Source: Rhodospirillales bacterium (lineage in GTDB: Bacteria; Pseudomonadota; Alphaproteobacteria; Rhodospirillales; JAOUPW01). Taken from it: DNA of 5,487 nt. Below, one piece after another: positions 1-4,836 of this stretch (position 1 is its first letter; each line of letters starts with the position of its first letter). Made by a program: the position numbers and the translations under genes. The notes under the pieces are model-generated. The model ran no database searches. It was not told where the DNA came from and was given only the letters and a program-made list of their open reading frames with translations. The stretch is taken from contig JAOUPW010000165.1 in assembly GCA_029879665.1 (NCBI GenBank), positions 1 to 5,487 of the forward strand, given 5' to 3'.

Positions 1-181
1 CGGGCGCAGATTCTTGCGAGGACGCGGACTCTTCGACCTGCGCCTGCTGATCAAGACCAACCTGCTCGGCAGCCTGTTGAATCTGGGCTTGCGCCGCAGC
101 CGCAATCTGCTCCTGCTGAATCTGCTGTTGCTGAACCTGAACGGCAACGTTTGAACTTGCAGTCGTCGGGTTGATGGCCAT
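1..181 (-). CDS. Glutamine/alanine-rich small protein, N-terminal part (runs off left edge)
   Basis: This is the 5' part of a minus-strand gene that stays open to the window edge; 60 codons are visible. It begins MAINPTTASSNVAVQVQQQQ and continues as a Q/A/I/E/V-rich stretch (about residues 13-50) with several IQQ-type repeats, then turns Ser/Glu-rich. No signal peptide, transmembrane segment, cysteine or catalytic motif is visible. The composition suggests a helical, possibly coiled-coil or disordered, protein. The start is well supported: an AAGGAG Shine-Dalgarno sequence (195-190) lies 8 nt before the ATG, and the codons show normal GC-rich third-position use. I do not recognise the family. 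A small structural or regulatory protein is possible, but no function can be assigned. It is separated from pgk by a long AT-rich spacer, so it probably has its own promoter. Confidence 0.68.
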   Translation of the reverse strand, partial: MAINPTTASSNVAVQVQQQQIQQEQIAAAAQAQIQQAAEQVGLDQQAQVEESASSQESAP

Positions 182-189
182 TGTTTTTG

Positions 190-195
190 CTCCTT
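190..195 (-). promoter_or_regulatory. Ribosome binding site of the Q-rich gene
   Basis: AAGGAG on the minus strand lies 8 nt before the ATG at 181-179. This is one of the clearest Shine-Dalgarno sequences in the window and is the main reason for calling the truncated left-edge reading frame a real gene. Confidence 0.65.
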
Positions 196-269
196 GTAAT
201 CCGCGTTCTTTCTTTCGTCCGGACTTCATTCACGCGCACGCGCCGGAAGCGGAAAACTTCATTATCATC

Positions 270-278
270 TGTGGATAA
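270..278 (-). promoter_or_regulatory. DnaA box, perfect consensus (TTATCCACA)
   Basis: The minus strand reads TTATCCACA, an exact match to the high-affinity DnaA box consensus TTATNCACA. It lies about 90 bp upstream of the start codon of the Q-rich gene and beside a roughly 20% G+C stretch. I found no second perfect box in the spacer, so a full oriC is unlikely from what is visible. It could be a DnaA-controlled promoter, a DnaA-titration site or chance. Confidence 0.45.
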
Positions 279-386
279 CTGTAAGGCTGCACGGAGGAAA
301 GCACAATCAAAAAATTCAATTAAATCAGATATATAAGGAACAATTTTATGTAAATTTTCTGGGTTAATCCCATATGCAAGATTGCT

Positions 387-418
387 GTACGCATCTTGTA
401 ATTATTTCAAGCCCGTAC
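387..418. repeat. Interrupted inverted repeat (hairpin)
   Basis: GTACG (387-391) pairs with CGTAC (414-418), and CTTG (395-398) pairs with CAAG (408-411), around the 9-nt loop TAATTATTT with a 3/2 internal bulge. No T-run follows on either strand, so it does not look like an intrinsic terminator. It may be a protein-binding dyad or chance structure. Confidence 0.3.
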
Positions 419-430
419 GCGTTTTATCAA
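401..430 (-). promoter_or_regulatory. Possible sigma70-type promoter toward the Q-rich gene
   Basis: On the minus strand TTGATA (430-425) and AATAAT (406-401) are separated by 18 bp, a reasonable -35/-10 pair. It overlaps the hairpin at 387-418 and would give a leader of about 210 nt before the start codon at 181. AT-rich DNA yields such matches easily, so this is only a candidate. Confidence 0.2.
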
Positions 431-447
431 GCCACGGCATGTGGTTT

Positions 448-481
448 AAAAAAAATTAGACAAAATTTTTCATAAAATTTT
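448..481 (-). terminator. Possible weak terminator of pgk
   Basis: About 50 bp past the pgk stop codon the minus strand has an 8-bp inverted repeat of AAAATTTT (481-474 and 469-462) with a 4-nt loop, then six bases, then eight T (455-448). The stem has no G or C, which is poor for an intrinsic terminator. A small GC stem (GGCG/CGCC, 493-509) lies just upstream. This is the best candidate for the end of the pgk transcript but it is weak. Confidence 0.25.
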
Positions 482-530
482 ACTGAATACGGGGCGATGC
501 CGAAGCGCCTCGGGTCTCGAAGAACATCTC

Positions 531-1748
531 TCAGGAAAGCAAAACGGCGACACCCGGCAATTCCTTGCCTTCCAGCCATTCGAGAAAAGCGCCACCCGCG
601 GTCGAGATATAGGAAAACCCGTCTTCGACACCGGCGTGAGCCAAGGCCGCCACCGTGTCGCCGCCACCGGCAACACTGAGCAACTTGCCTTCGCGGGTTA
701 GCCGCGCCGCGGCTTGCGCAACGGCGTTGGTGCCGGCATCGAAGGGTTCGATTTCAAATGCACCGAAGGGCCCGTTCCAGACCAGAGTCTTACACGCCTC
801 GAGCCGCGCCGTCACATCGGCGACTGAAGCCGGACCCACGTCCAGCATCATGGCGTCAGGCGGAATCGCATCCAGCTCCACGGTTTCATTTTCTGCTCCG
901 GCTTTGAACTCCCGAGCGACGACAGCATCCTTGGGCAGAACGATTTCACAGCCGGCTTTTTCCGCTGCCGCCATGATGTCGAGCGCGGCGCTCGCCATTT
1001 CGTGTTCACAGAGCGACTTTCCCACATCGAATCCCTGGGCATGCAGGAAAGTGTTGGCCATTCCGCCGCCGATAATCAACATGTCCACTTTCTGGGTCAG
1101 ATGGCCGAGAACTTCCATTTTGGTCGAGACCTTGGCGCCGCCGACCACGGCGGCGACCGGGTGCTGGGGATTATCCAGGGCTTTGCCGAGGGCTTCCAGT
1201 TCGGCCTGCATCAGCCGGCCGGCGGCTGACGGTATCAAACGCGCGATGGCTTCGGTCGAAGCGTGGGCGCGATGGGCGCAGGAAAAAGCATCGCCGATAT
1301 AGATATCTCCCATCCGAGCGAGCTTCCTGGCAAATCCTTCGTCGTTCATTTCCTCTTCGCCATGAAACCGCAGGTTCTCAAGCATGGCGATGTCGCCGTC
1401 CTTCATGGTGGCAACGGCTTTTTCCGCCTTCGATCCGATGGTATCGGCGATAAAGAGCACTTCCCGGCCCTTCCCCAGGTCCAGCACTTCTGTCAGGGCT
1501 TCGGCCACGGGTTTGAGGGACAGTTCCGGCACCACCTTCCCTTTGGGACGGCCAAGATGGGACAGCACAACAACCTTCGCGCCCTTGTCCATCAGTTCGA
1601 TCAAGGTCGGCGCCGTACGCTCCAGACGCGTCAAATCGCTAACCCGGCCGTCCCGCATGGGGGCGTTGAGGTCGGCCCGGATCAGGACTGTCTTGCCGGC
1701 GACATCCAATTGGTCGATGGTTTTTATTTTTCCTTTGATTTGATTCAT
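531..1748 (-). CDS. pgk: Phosphoglycerate kinase
   Basis: Phosphoglycerate kinase is the cytoplasmic enzyme that moves a phosphate between 1,3-bisphosphoglycerate and ADP, giving 3-phosphoglycerate and ATP, in glycolysis and in reverse in gluconeogenesis or CO2 fixation. The 405-residue protein is full length. Visible family motifs are RADLNAP (24-30), SHLGRPKG (63-70), LENLRF (123-128), [13 protein letters not shown] (153-165), [10 protein letters not shown] (201-210), GGGMANTF (227-234), DVGP (303-306), WNGPFGAFE (324-332) and the nucleotide-loop region AGGGDT (360-365) with [11 protein letters not shown] near the C-terminus. The ATG at 1748 is chosen because it gives the usual N-terminus and has AAGAGGG (1761-1755) 6 nt before it; the frame is open 36 codons further upstream but that part looks unlike the family. 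It stands alone here, with no gap or fba visible. The 122-bp leader suggests its own regulation. Confidence 0.97.
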   Translation of the reverse strand: MNQIKGKIKTIDQLDVAGKTVLIRADLNAPMRDGRVSDLTRLERTAPTLIELMDKGAKVVVLSHLGRPKGKVVPELSLKPVAEALTEVLDLGKGREVLFIADTIGSKAEKAVATMKDGDIAMLENLRFHGEEEMNDEGFARKLARMGDIYIGDAFSCAHRAHASTEAIARLIPSAAGRLMQAELEALGKALDNPQHPVAAVVGGAKVSTKMEVLGHLTQKVDMLIIGGGMANTFLHAQGFDVGKSLCEHEMASAALDIMAAAEKAGCEIVLPKDAVVAREFKAGAENETVELDAIPPDAMMLDVGPASVADVTARLEACKTLVWNGPFGAFEIEPFDAGTNAVAQAAARLTREGKLLSVAGGGDTVAALAHAGVEDGFSYISTAGGAFLEWLEGKELPGVAVLLS

Positions 1749-1754
1749 GGAAAG

Positions 1755-1761
1755 CCCTCTT
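1755..1761 (-). promoter_or_regulatory. Ribosome binding site deciding the pgk start
   Basis: AAGAGGG on the minus strand sits 6 nt before the ATG at 1748-1746. It favours this start over the in-frame ATG at 1856, which would add 36 residues not expected in phosphoglycerate kinase. Confidence 0.55.
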
Positions 1762-1788
1762 GAATAATCGGCGACGTCAGCCCTGAAA

Positions 1789-1873
1789 CCCGGAACAAAA
1801 AATCCCGGCTGGGACAGGAGGCCGATCCTTATACCCCGGAACGTCCCAGGACGCACAGGAAGAATTCCCGGCT
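1789..1873. repeat. Short CCCGG-containing direct repeats upstream of pgk
   Basis: CCCGGAAC occurs at 1789-1796 and again at 1835-1842, 46 bp apart. TCCCGGCT occurs at 1803-1810 and 1866-1873, 63 bp apart; the last copy overlaps the stop codon of the cytochrome gene. Four CCCGG cores therefore fall within about 85 bp. They may be operator half-sites for a regulator of pgk or a chance result of GC-rich DNA. Confidence 0.3.
1797..1849 (-). terminator. Inverted repeats with T-run between the cytochrome b gene and pgk (terminator or attenuator)
   Basis: On the minus strand CTGGGAC (1849-1843) is perfectly complementary to GTCCCAG (1815-1809) across a 27-nt loop. The TCCC inside the second arm can instead pair with GGGA (1806-1803) across a 4-nt loop, and that short stem is followed directly by six T (1802-1797). 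TTCCGG (1841-1836) can also pair with CCGGGA (1808-1803) with one G-U. This is either a modest intrinsic terminator ending the upstream operon or an attenuator-like set of competing stems in the pgk leader. The terminator stem is only 4 bp, so strength is doubtful. Confidence 0.35.
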
Positions 1874-2549
1874 ACCACACCACCACGACAACCGCCGCCG
1901 CGGCAAGAATTAATGACGTTGCCAGCCGGAAGATCCCCACTTTTTCTATTTTAAGCGTATCGCCCGTAACGGAAATATTTTTTTCCCCCGTCCACATGGC
2001 GCGGACGAGATTTTCTCCGGCCAATAATGAATCAACCAGCACGCCAGCCACATGTGCCGCAATCAAACCCCATAATACGGCGTTCAATACTTCGTGCACC
2101 TCTTCCAATCCATCCGCCAGCCAAGGCTCGACAATATGAGCCCAGGGGCCCGCTTCGCCTTCTTCCCCGGCAAACAGACCGGTCCCTATCAGCAGCGACA
2201 ACACCGTCAGAAGGGCGACGATCATCCAACCCCCCAAAGGATTGTGCCCAACGTGCCGGGACGGAGAAAGACGCAGCAAGCTGAGCGCTTGATCGCGCAC
2301 CGCCGGCCAAGGATGGACGAAATCCGAAAATCGGGCATGACGAGTGCCGAGCACGCCCCAAGCCAGACGGAAAACGACAAGCGCCAAGACCGCGTAACCG
2401 ACTCCCAGATGCGTCCAGAACAACTCGTCGCCGGCTTCGCCCGTGATCCATCCCAGAACCACCAACACCACCAGAGTCCAGTGAAATACTCGGGTCGGTA
2501 GATCCCATACCCGGATTGACGTTGTTTTTTCTGTCGATGACTCGACCAT
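1872..2549 (-). CDS. Membrane b-type cytochrome, cytochrome b561 / COG3658 type
   Basis: This 225-residue inner-membrane protein looks like a di-heme cytochrome b that passes electrons between the quinone pool and a partner protein. It opens with the family signature RVWDLPTRVFHW (13-24). About five hydrophobic segments are visible: 22-37, 45-66, 105-128, 150-174 and 206-225. Histidines suitable as heme ligands lie in or next to membrane segments: His23, His47, His102, His152 and His166; which pairs bind heme is inferred, not shown. It ends with a short hydrophobic tail (AAAAVVVVVW). The start at 2549 places the signature 12 residues in, as usual for the family, but has no good Shine-Dalgarno. 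The ATG at 2564 is an alternative, and the frame stays open into ccmI. It follows ccmI by 56 bp and could share its transcript. No cytochrome c or hydrogenase partner is visible. Confidence 0.87.
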   Translation of the reverse strand: MVESSTEKTTSIRVWDLPTRVFHWTLVVLVVLGWITGEAGDELFWTHLGVGYAVLALVVFRLAWGVLGTRHARFSDFVHPWPAVRDQALSLLRLSPSRHVGHNPLGGWMIVALLTVLSLLIGTGLFAGEEGEAGPWAHIVEPWLADGLEEVHEVLNAVLWGLIAAHVAGVLVDSLLAGENLVRAMWTGEKNISVTGDTLKIEKVGIFRLATSLILAAAAVVVVVW

Positions 2550-2605
2550 GATCAAACCGTACATCAAAATCACGGCATATTTAGGGCCGTCTATTCCGGA
2601 TAATA

Positions 2606-3799
2606 TTATTTGGCGTTCTTTTGCAAAACTTCGACGCGGGCTTCGGCCGCCTTCGCCTTTTCCGTTTCCCCCAAAACCCGGTAGGCGTTGGCCAAACGCT
2701 GCCAACCCTGAAGATCATCCGGGGCATCCTTCAGCCGGTCGGCAAGGCGGGCGACCATGGATCGGATCATGGCGTCACGTTCGGAGTTCGACATCTGGGC
2801 GGCGGCGTCCACGTCAGACTGGCTGGGACCGGGCGCGCTGGGCGGCGAGGCCGTGGGGATGGGCGCCTCTTTCTGTGGAATGGCTTTGGCAAGTTCCTGA
2901 GCTTCCAGAGTCGGCTTGACCGCCCCCGATTCCAAGCCGAGTTCCTGTTCGGCACGGGCAATCTGCTCGCGGACGGGCTCAAGCCAGGGCGCATTCCCGG
3001 GGGAGACGTGAACCAGATCCACCCAACCCTGTAAGGCGCCTCGGGTATTTCCCTTTTGGGCCAGATCCACGCTCAGGTAATAACGCGACTTGGGCTCATA
3101 AGGATCGGCACCCATGGCGACCTGGAATGCGCGCCGGGCTTCTTCTGAAATTTCCCCCTTGCCCGCCATCATCAAGGCTTCGCCGTAGCTGGCGACGATG
3201 TCGGGACGATCCTTGCCGGCGATCCGAGCCTGTTGGTAACTCTCCGCCGCGTCGGAAAAACGTTTAAGGCCCATGTAACTGCGGGCCAGCAACAGCCAAC
3301 CGTCAAGATCGTCCGGTTTTTCTTTCATGCGTTGGGCAAGTTTGGCGACGAGGTTTCCCATTTCGGGAGCGTCTTGTAGCGACCCCTTCGCGTGCTGGAC
3401 CTGGGGAGAGATCGTCCGCCCGGCTAACGGCTGATCCGGCTCACTGGGCGAGCCGAGCAATAGGTAAATTCCAAGCGCCCCCACCGGAATACATATGGCG
3501 AGAACGGCGACTAGGGCGTTGTTGACGGCGGATGACACCGGGCGGGTCCCGGCGCCGACCTCGGCGTCTGCGGCCAGCATGCGGCGCTGTATTTCAATCC
3601 GCGCCGCAACCGCTTGCTCGTCGGAAAGAAGTCCACGTTCCAGGTCGCGTTCGACTTCTTTCAATTGGTCTTCATAGACCGCGAGATCATAATCGCCTCG
3701 GGCCGGAACCGCTCCGCTTTTCCCACGCACCAACGGCAAGAGGAGAAACAGCAACCCGACCAAGGTTAAAACGGCAATCACGATCCATAGAGCAGTCAC
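2606..3799 (-). CDS. ccmI: Cytochrome c maturation protein CcmI (TPR apocytochrome chaperone)
   Basis: CcmI (CycH) is an inner-membrane protein of cytochrome c maturation System I that binds apocytochrome c and delivers it to the CcmF/CcmH ligation complex. The 397-residue protein has a first membrane helix (about 3-23), a basic/acidic loop with YEDQLKEVERDLERG and IQRRML typical of the family (42-74), a second helix (about 95-116), a TPR-rich periplasmic part (about 147-285), a Pro/Ala/Ser linker (about 298-335), and a further TPR-like unit at the C-terminus (344-392). That last unit closely resembles residues 148-186. Translation starts at a GTG that overlaps the ccmH stop as GTGA (3799-3796), with AAGGA 9 nt upstream, indicating translational coupling. 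It is a separate gene from ccmH, unlike the fused CcmH of E. coli. Confidence 0.94.
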   Translation of the reverse strand: MTALWIVIAVLTLVGLLFLLLPLVRGKSGAVPARGDYDLAVYEDQLKEVERDLERGLLSDEQAVAARIEIQRRMLAADAEVGAGTRPVSSAVNNALVAVLAICIPVGALGIYLLLGSPSEPDQPLAGRTISPQVQHAKGSLQDAPEMGNLVAKLAQRMKEKPDDLDGWLLLARSYMGLKRFSDAAESYQQARIAGKDRPDIVASYGEALMMAGKGEISEEARRAFQVAMGADPYEPKSRYYLSVDLAQKGNTRGALQGWVDLVHVSPGNAPWLEPVREQIARAEQELGLESGAVKPTLEAQELAKAIPQKEAPIPTASPPSAPGPSQSDVDAAAQMSNSERDAMIRSMVARLADRLKDAPDDLQGWQRLANAYRVLGETEKAKAAEARVEVLQKNAK

Positions 3800-4275
3800 T
3801 TGGAGGTATCCTTCATCAGTTCATCCAACCGTCGTTTTTCATCGAAGCTCAACGGCGGCGGCGCCTTGACCGTCCCCGCCCCAACCCCCGCGCCGGCGCG
3901 GCGGTAGTACAGGAAGACCGCCAGCAGCGCTAAAATGAAAATCAGCGCCGGCCCGAACCACAGGGCATAGGTGGCCAGCTTGAACGGCGGCTTCAACAGA
4001 ACGTAATCGCCGTAGCGCGACACCATATAGGCGATGACCTCGGAATCGGCATCCCCACGAACCAGCCGTTCGCGCACCAGGACGCGCATGTCGCCGGCAA
4101 GTTCCGAATTGGAATCGTCGATCGACTGGTTCTGGCAGACAACGCAGCGCAGGTTTTTGCTGATCTCACGGGCGCGTTTTTCCAACACCGGATTGGCGAG
4201 AATTTCGTCCGGTTCCACCGCGCCAACCGGGCCCACCGTAACCAACAGCAATAAGGCGGCCAGAATCAATTTCAT
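3796..4275 (-). CDS. ccmH: Cytochrome c maturation protein CcmH (CXXC thiol oxidoreductase subunit)
   Basis: CcmH is the membrane-anchored periplasmic protein that keeps the CXXCH cysteines of apocytochrome c reduced, or forms a mixed disulfide with them, for heme attachment by CcmF. The 159-residue protein has a signal peptide (about 1-19, ending GPVGA), the hallmark LRCVVCQNQSIDDSNSELA (42-60) with Cys44 and Cys47, the conserved VSRYGDYVLLKPP segment (85-97), and one C-terminal membrane helix (about 104-124) followed by a short cytoplasmic tail. The start at 4275 gives a proper signal peptide; its ATG overlaps the ccmG stop as ATGA (4275-4272), and AAAGGA (4290-4285) lies 9 nt upstream. An in-frame ATG 16 codons earlier would spoil the signal peptide. 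The length matches the short CcmH form found where CcmI is separate. Confidence 0.96.
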   Translation of the reverse strand: MKLILAALLLLVTVGPVGAVEPDEILANPVLEKRAREISKNLRCVVCQNQSIDDSNSELAGDMRVLVRERLVRGDADSEVIAYMVSRYGDYVLLKPPFKLATYALWFGPALIFILALLAVFLYYRRAGAGVGAGTVKAPPPLSFDEKRRLDELMKDTSK

Positions 4276-4826
4276 TTCGCCATGTCCTTTTTTTCCTGAC
4301 GCAGATGCTGAATAACCGGCCACATTTCATCGTTCCAGATTTCCTCATCGACAATGCCGATCCGCTTGTAGCGGATGATGCCGTCCTGATCGACGATGAA
4401 GGTTTCCGGCGCGCCGGTCACACCAAAGGCAATGGCCGCCTTGCTGTCGGGATCGTCACCGATCAGTGTATAGGGATCGCCGCGCTGCTCCAGCCAGCGG
4501 GGGCCGTCATCGCGGTTCTGTTCACGCCAGTCGATGCCGTAAATGGGCACCAGTCCTTGGTGCTTGATTTTCATGAGAAAGGGATGTTCGACCAGACAGG
4601 CGGTACACCAAGAACCCCAAATATTGACAAGCGATACTTGGCCCTTGAGGTCTTCGCTGGAAAAGCCGCGTTCGTAGCCCTTGATCGGCTTGAGGTCGAA
4701 CGGCGGCACCGGCTTGTTGATGAGAACCGACGGGATTTCCTTGGGGTTGAGCGTCAGGCCGACGGCGAAATAGACGGCCAAGACAAGGAACACCGCGACC
4801 GGCAGAAAATAGAACAGACGTTTCAT
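4272..4826 (-). CDS. ccmG: CcmG/DsbE thioredoxin-like thiol:disulfide interchange protein
   Basis: CcmG (DsbE) is a periplasmic thioredoxin-fold protein, anchored by an N-terminal helix, that receives electrons from CcdA/DsbD-type proteins and reduces CcmH or the apocytochrome c disulfide. The 184-residue protein has an uncleaved membrane anchor (about 5-24), the typical FDLKPI stretch (43-48), the active site WGSWCTACLVEHP (70-82) with Cys74 and Cys77, the YGIDW segment (96-100), and GVTGAPETFIVD (135-146) with the cis-proline Pro140. The start at 4826 lies 10 bp after the ccmF stop and begins MKRLFYFLPV, directly at the anchor. An ATG 22 codons upstream would overlap ccmF and add a basic tail. 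No strong Shine-Dalgarno is seen, so translation may depend on ribosomes ending ccmF. Confidence 0.96.
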   Translation of the reverse strand: MKRLFYFLPVAVFLVLAVYFAVGLTLNPKEIPSVLINKPVPPFDLKPIKGYERGFSSEDLKGQVSLVNIWGSWCTACLVEHPFLMKIKHQGLVPIYGIDWREQNRDDGPRWLEQRGDPYTLIGDDPDSKAAIAFGVTGAPETFIVDQDGIIRYKRIGIVDEEIWNDEMWPVIQHLRQEKKDMAK

Positions 4827-4836
4827 GCTTTCGGTC

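Larger units (their letters stand above)
182..530. other. AT-rich intergenic spacer, no gene
   Basis: These 349 bp lie between the pgk stop codon and the start of the Q-rich gene. I see no convincing coding frame on either strand. Positions 301-360 are about 20% G+C and 441-490 about 18% G+C, against clearly GC-rich flanking genes. The spacer holds a perfect DnaA box (270-278), a near-match to the IHF consensus (305-317, AATCAA-N4-TTC, last base wrong), an interrupted hairpin (387-418), an AT-only inverted repeat (462-481) and a run of eight A (448-455). It must contain the transcription end of pgk and the promoter of the left gene. Whether it does more, such as acting as a DnaA-regulated promoter or an origin-like element, is open. 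Confidence 0.7.

Noticed and set aside
429..447. Hairpin AAGCCAC-GGCAT-GTGGTTT as a terminator
   Set aside because: No T-run follows the stem on either strand. On the minus strand the eight T come before the stem, and on the plus strand it is followed by A.
182..530. Complete chromosomal origin of replication
   Set aside because: AT-rich DNA and one perfect DnaA box are present, but there is no cluster of boxes and no typical origin-flanking gene, so only a single box is reported.
655..1302. 215-codon open frame on the plus strand
   Set aside because: It lies entirely antisense to pgk, whose protein motifs are unmistakable. The product is low-complexity Ala/Ser-rich with no recognisable domain, as expected of a shadow frame in GC-rich DNA.
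1263..1763. 166-codon open frame on the plus strand
   Set aside because: It is antisense to the 5' half of pgk, and its His/Gly/Phe-rich product has no recognisable motif.
1749..1856. Longer pgk start adding 36 residues
   Set aside because: The extra residues do not resemble a phosphoglycerate kinase N-terminus, the region carries the leader repeats and T-run, and the start at 1748 has a good ribosome site.
2550..2705. Longer start for the cytochrome b gene, overlapping ccmI by 100 bp
   Set aside because: The added Gly/Arg-rich residues are simply ccmI read in another frame, and the family signature normally lies close to the N-terminus.
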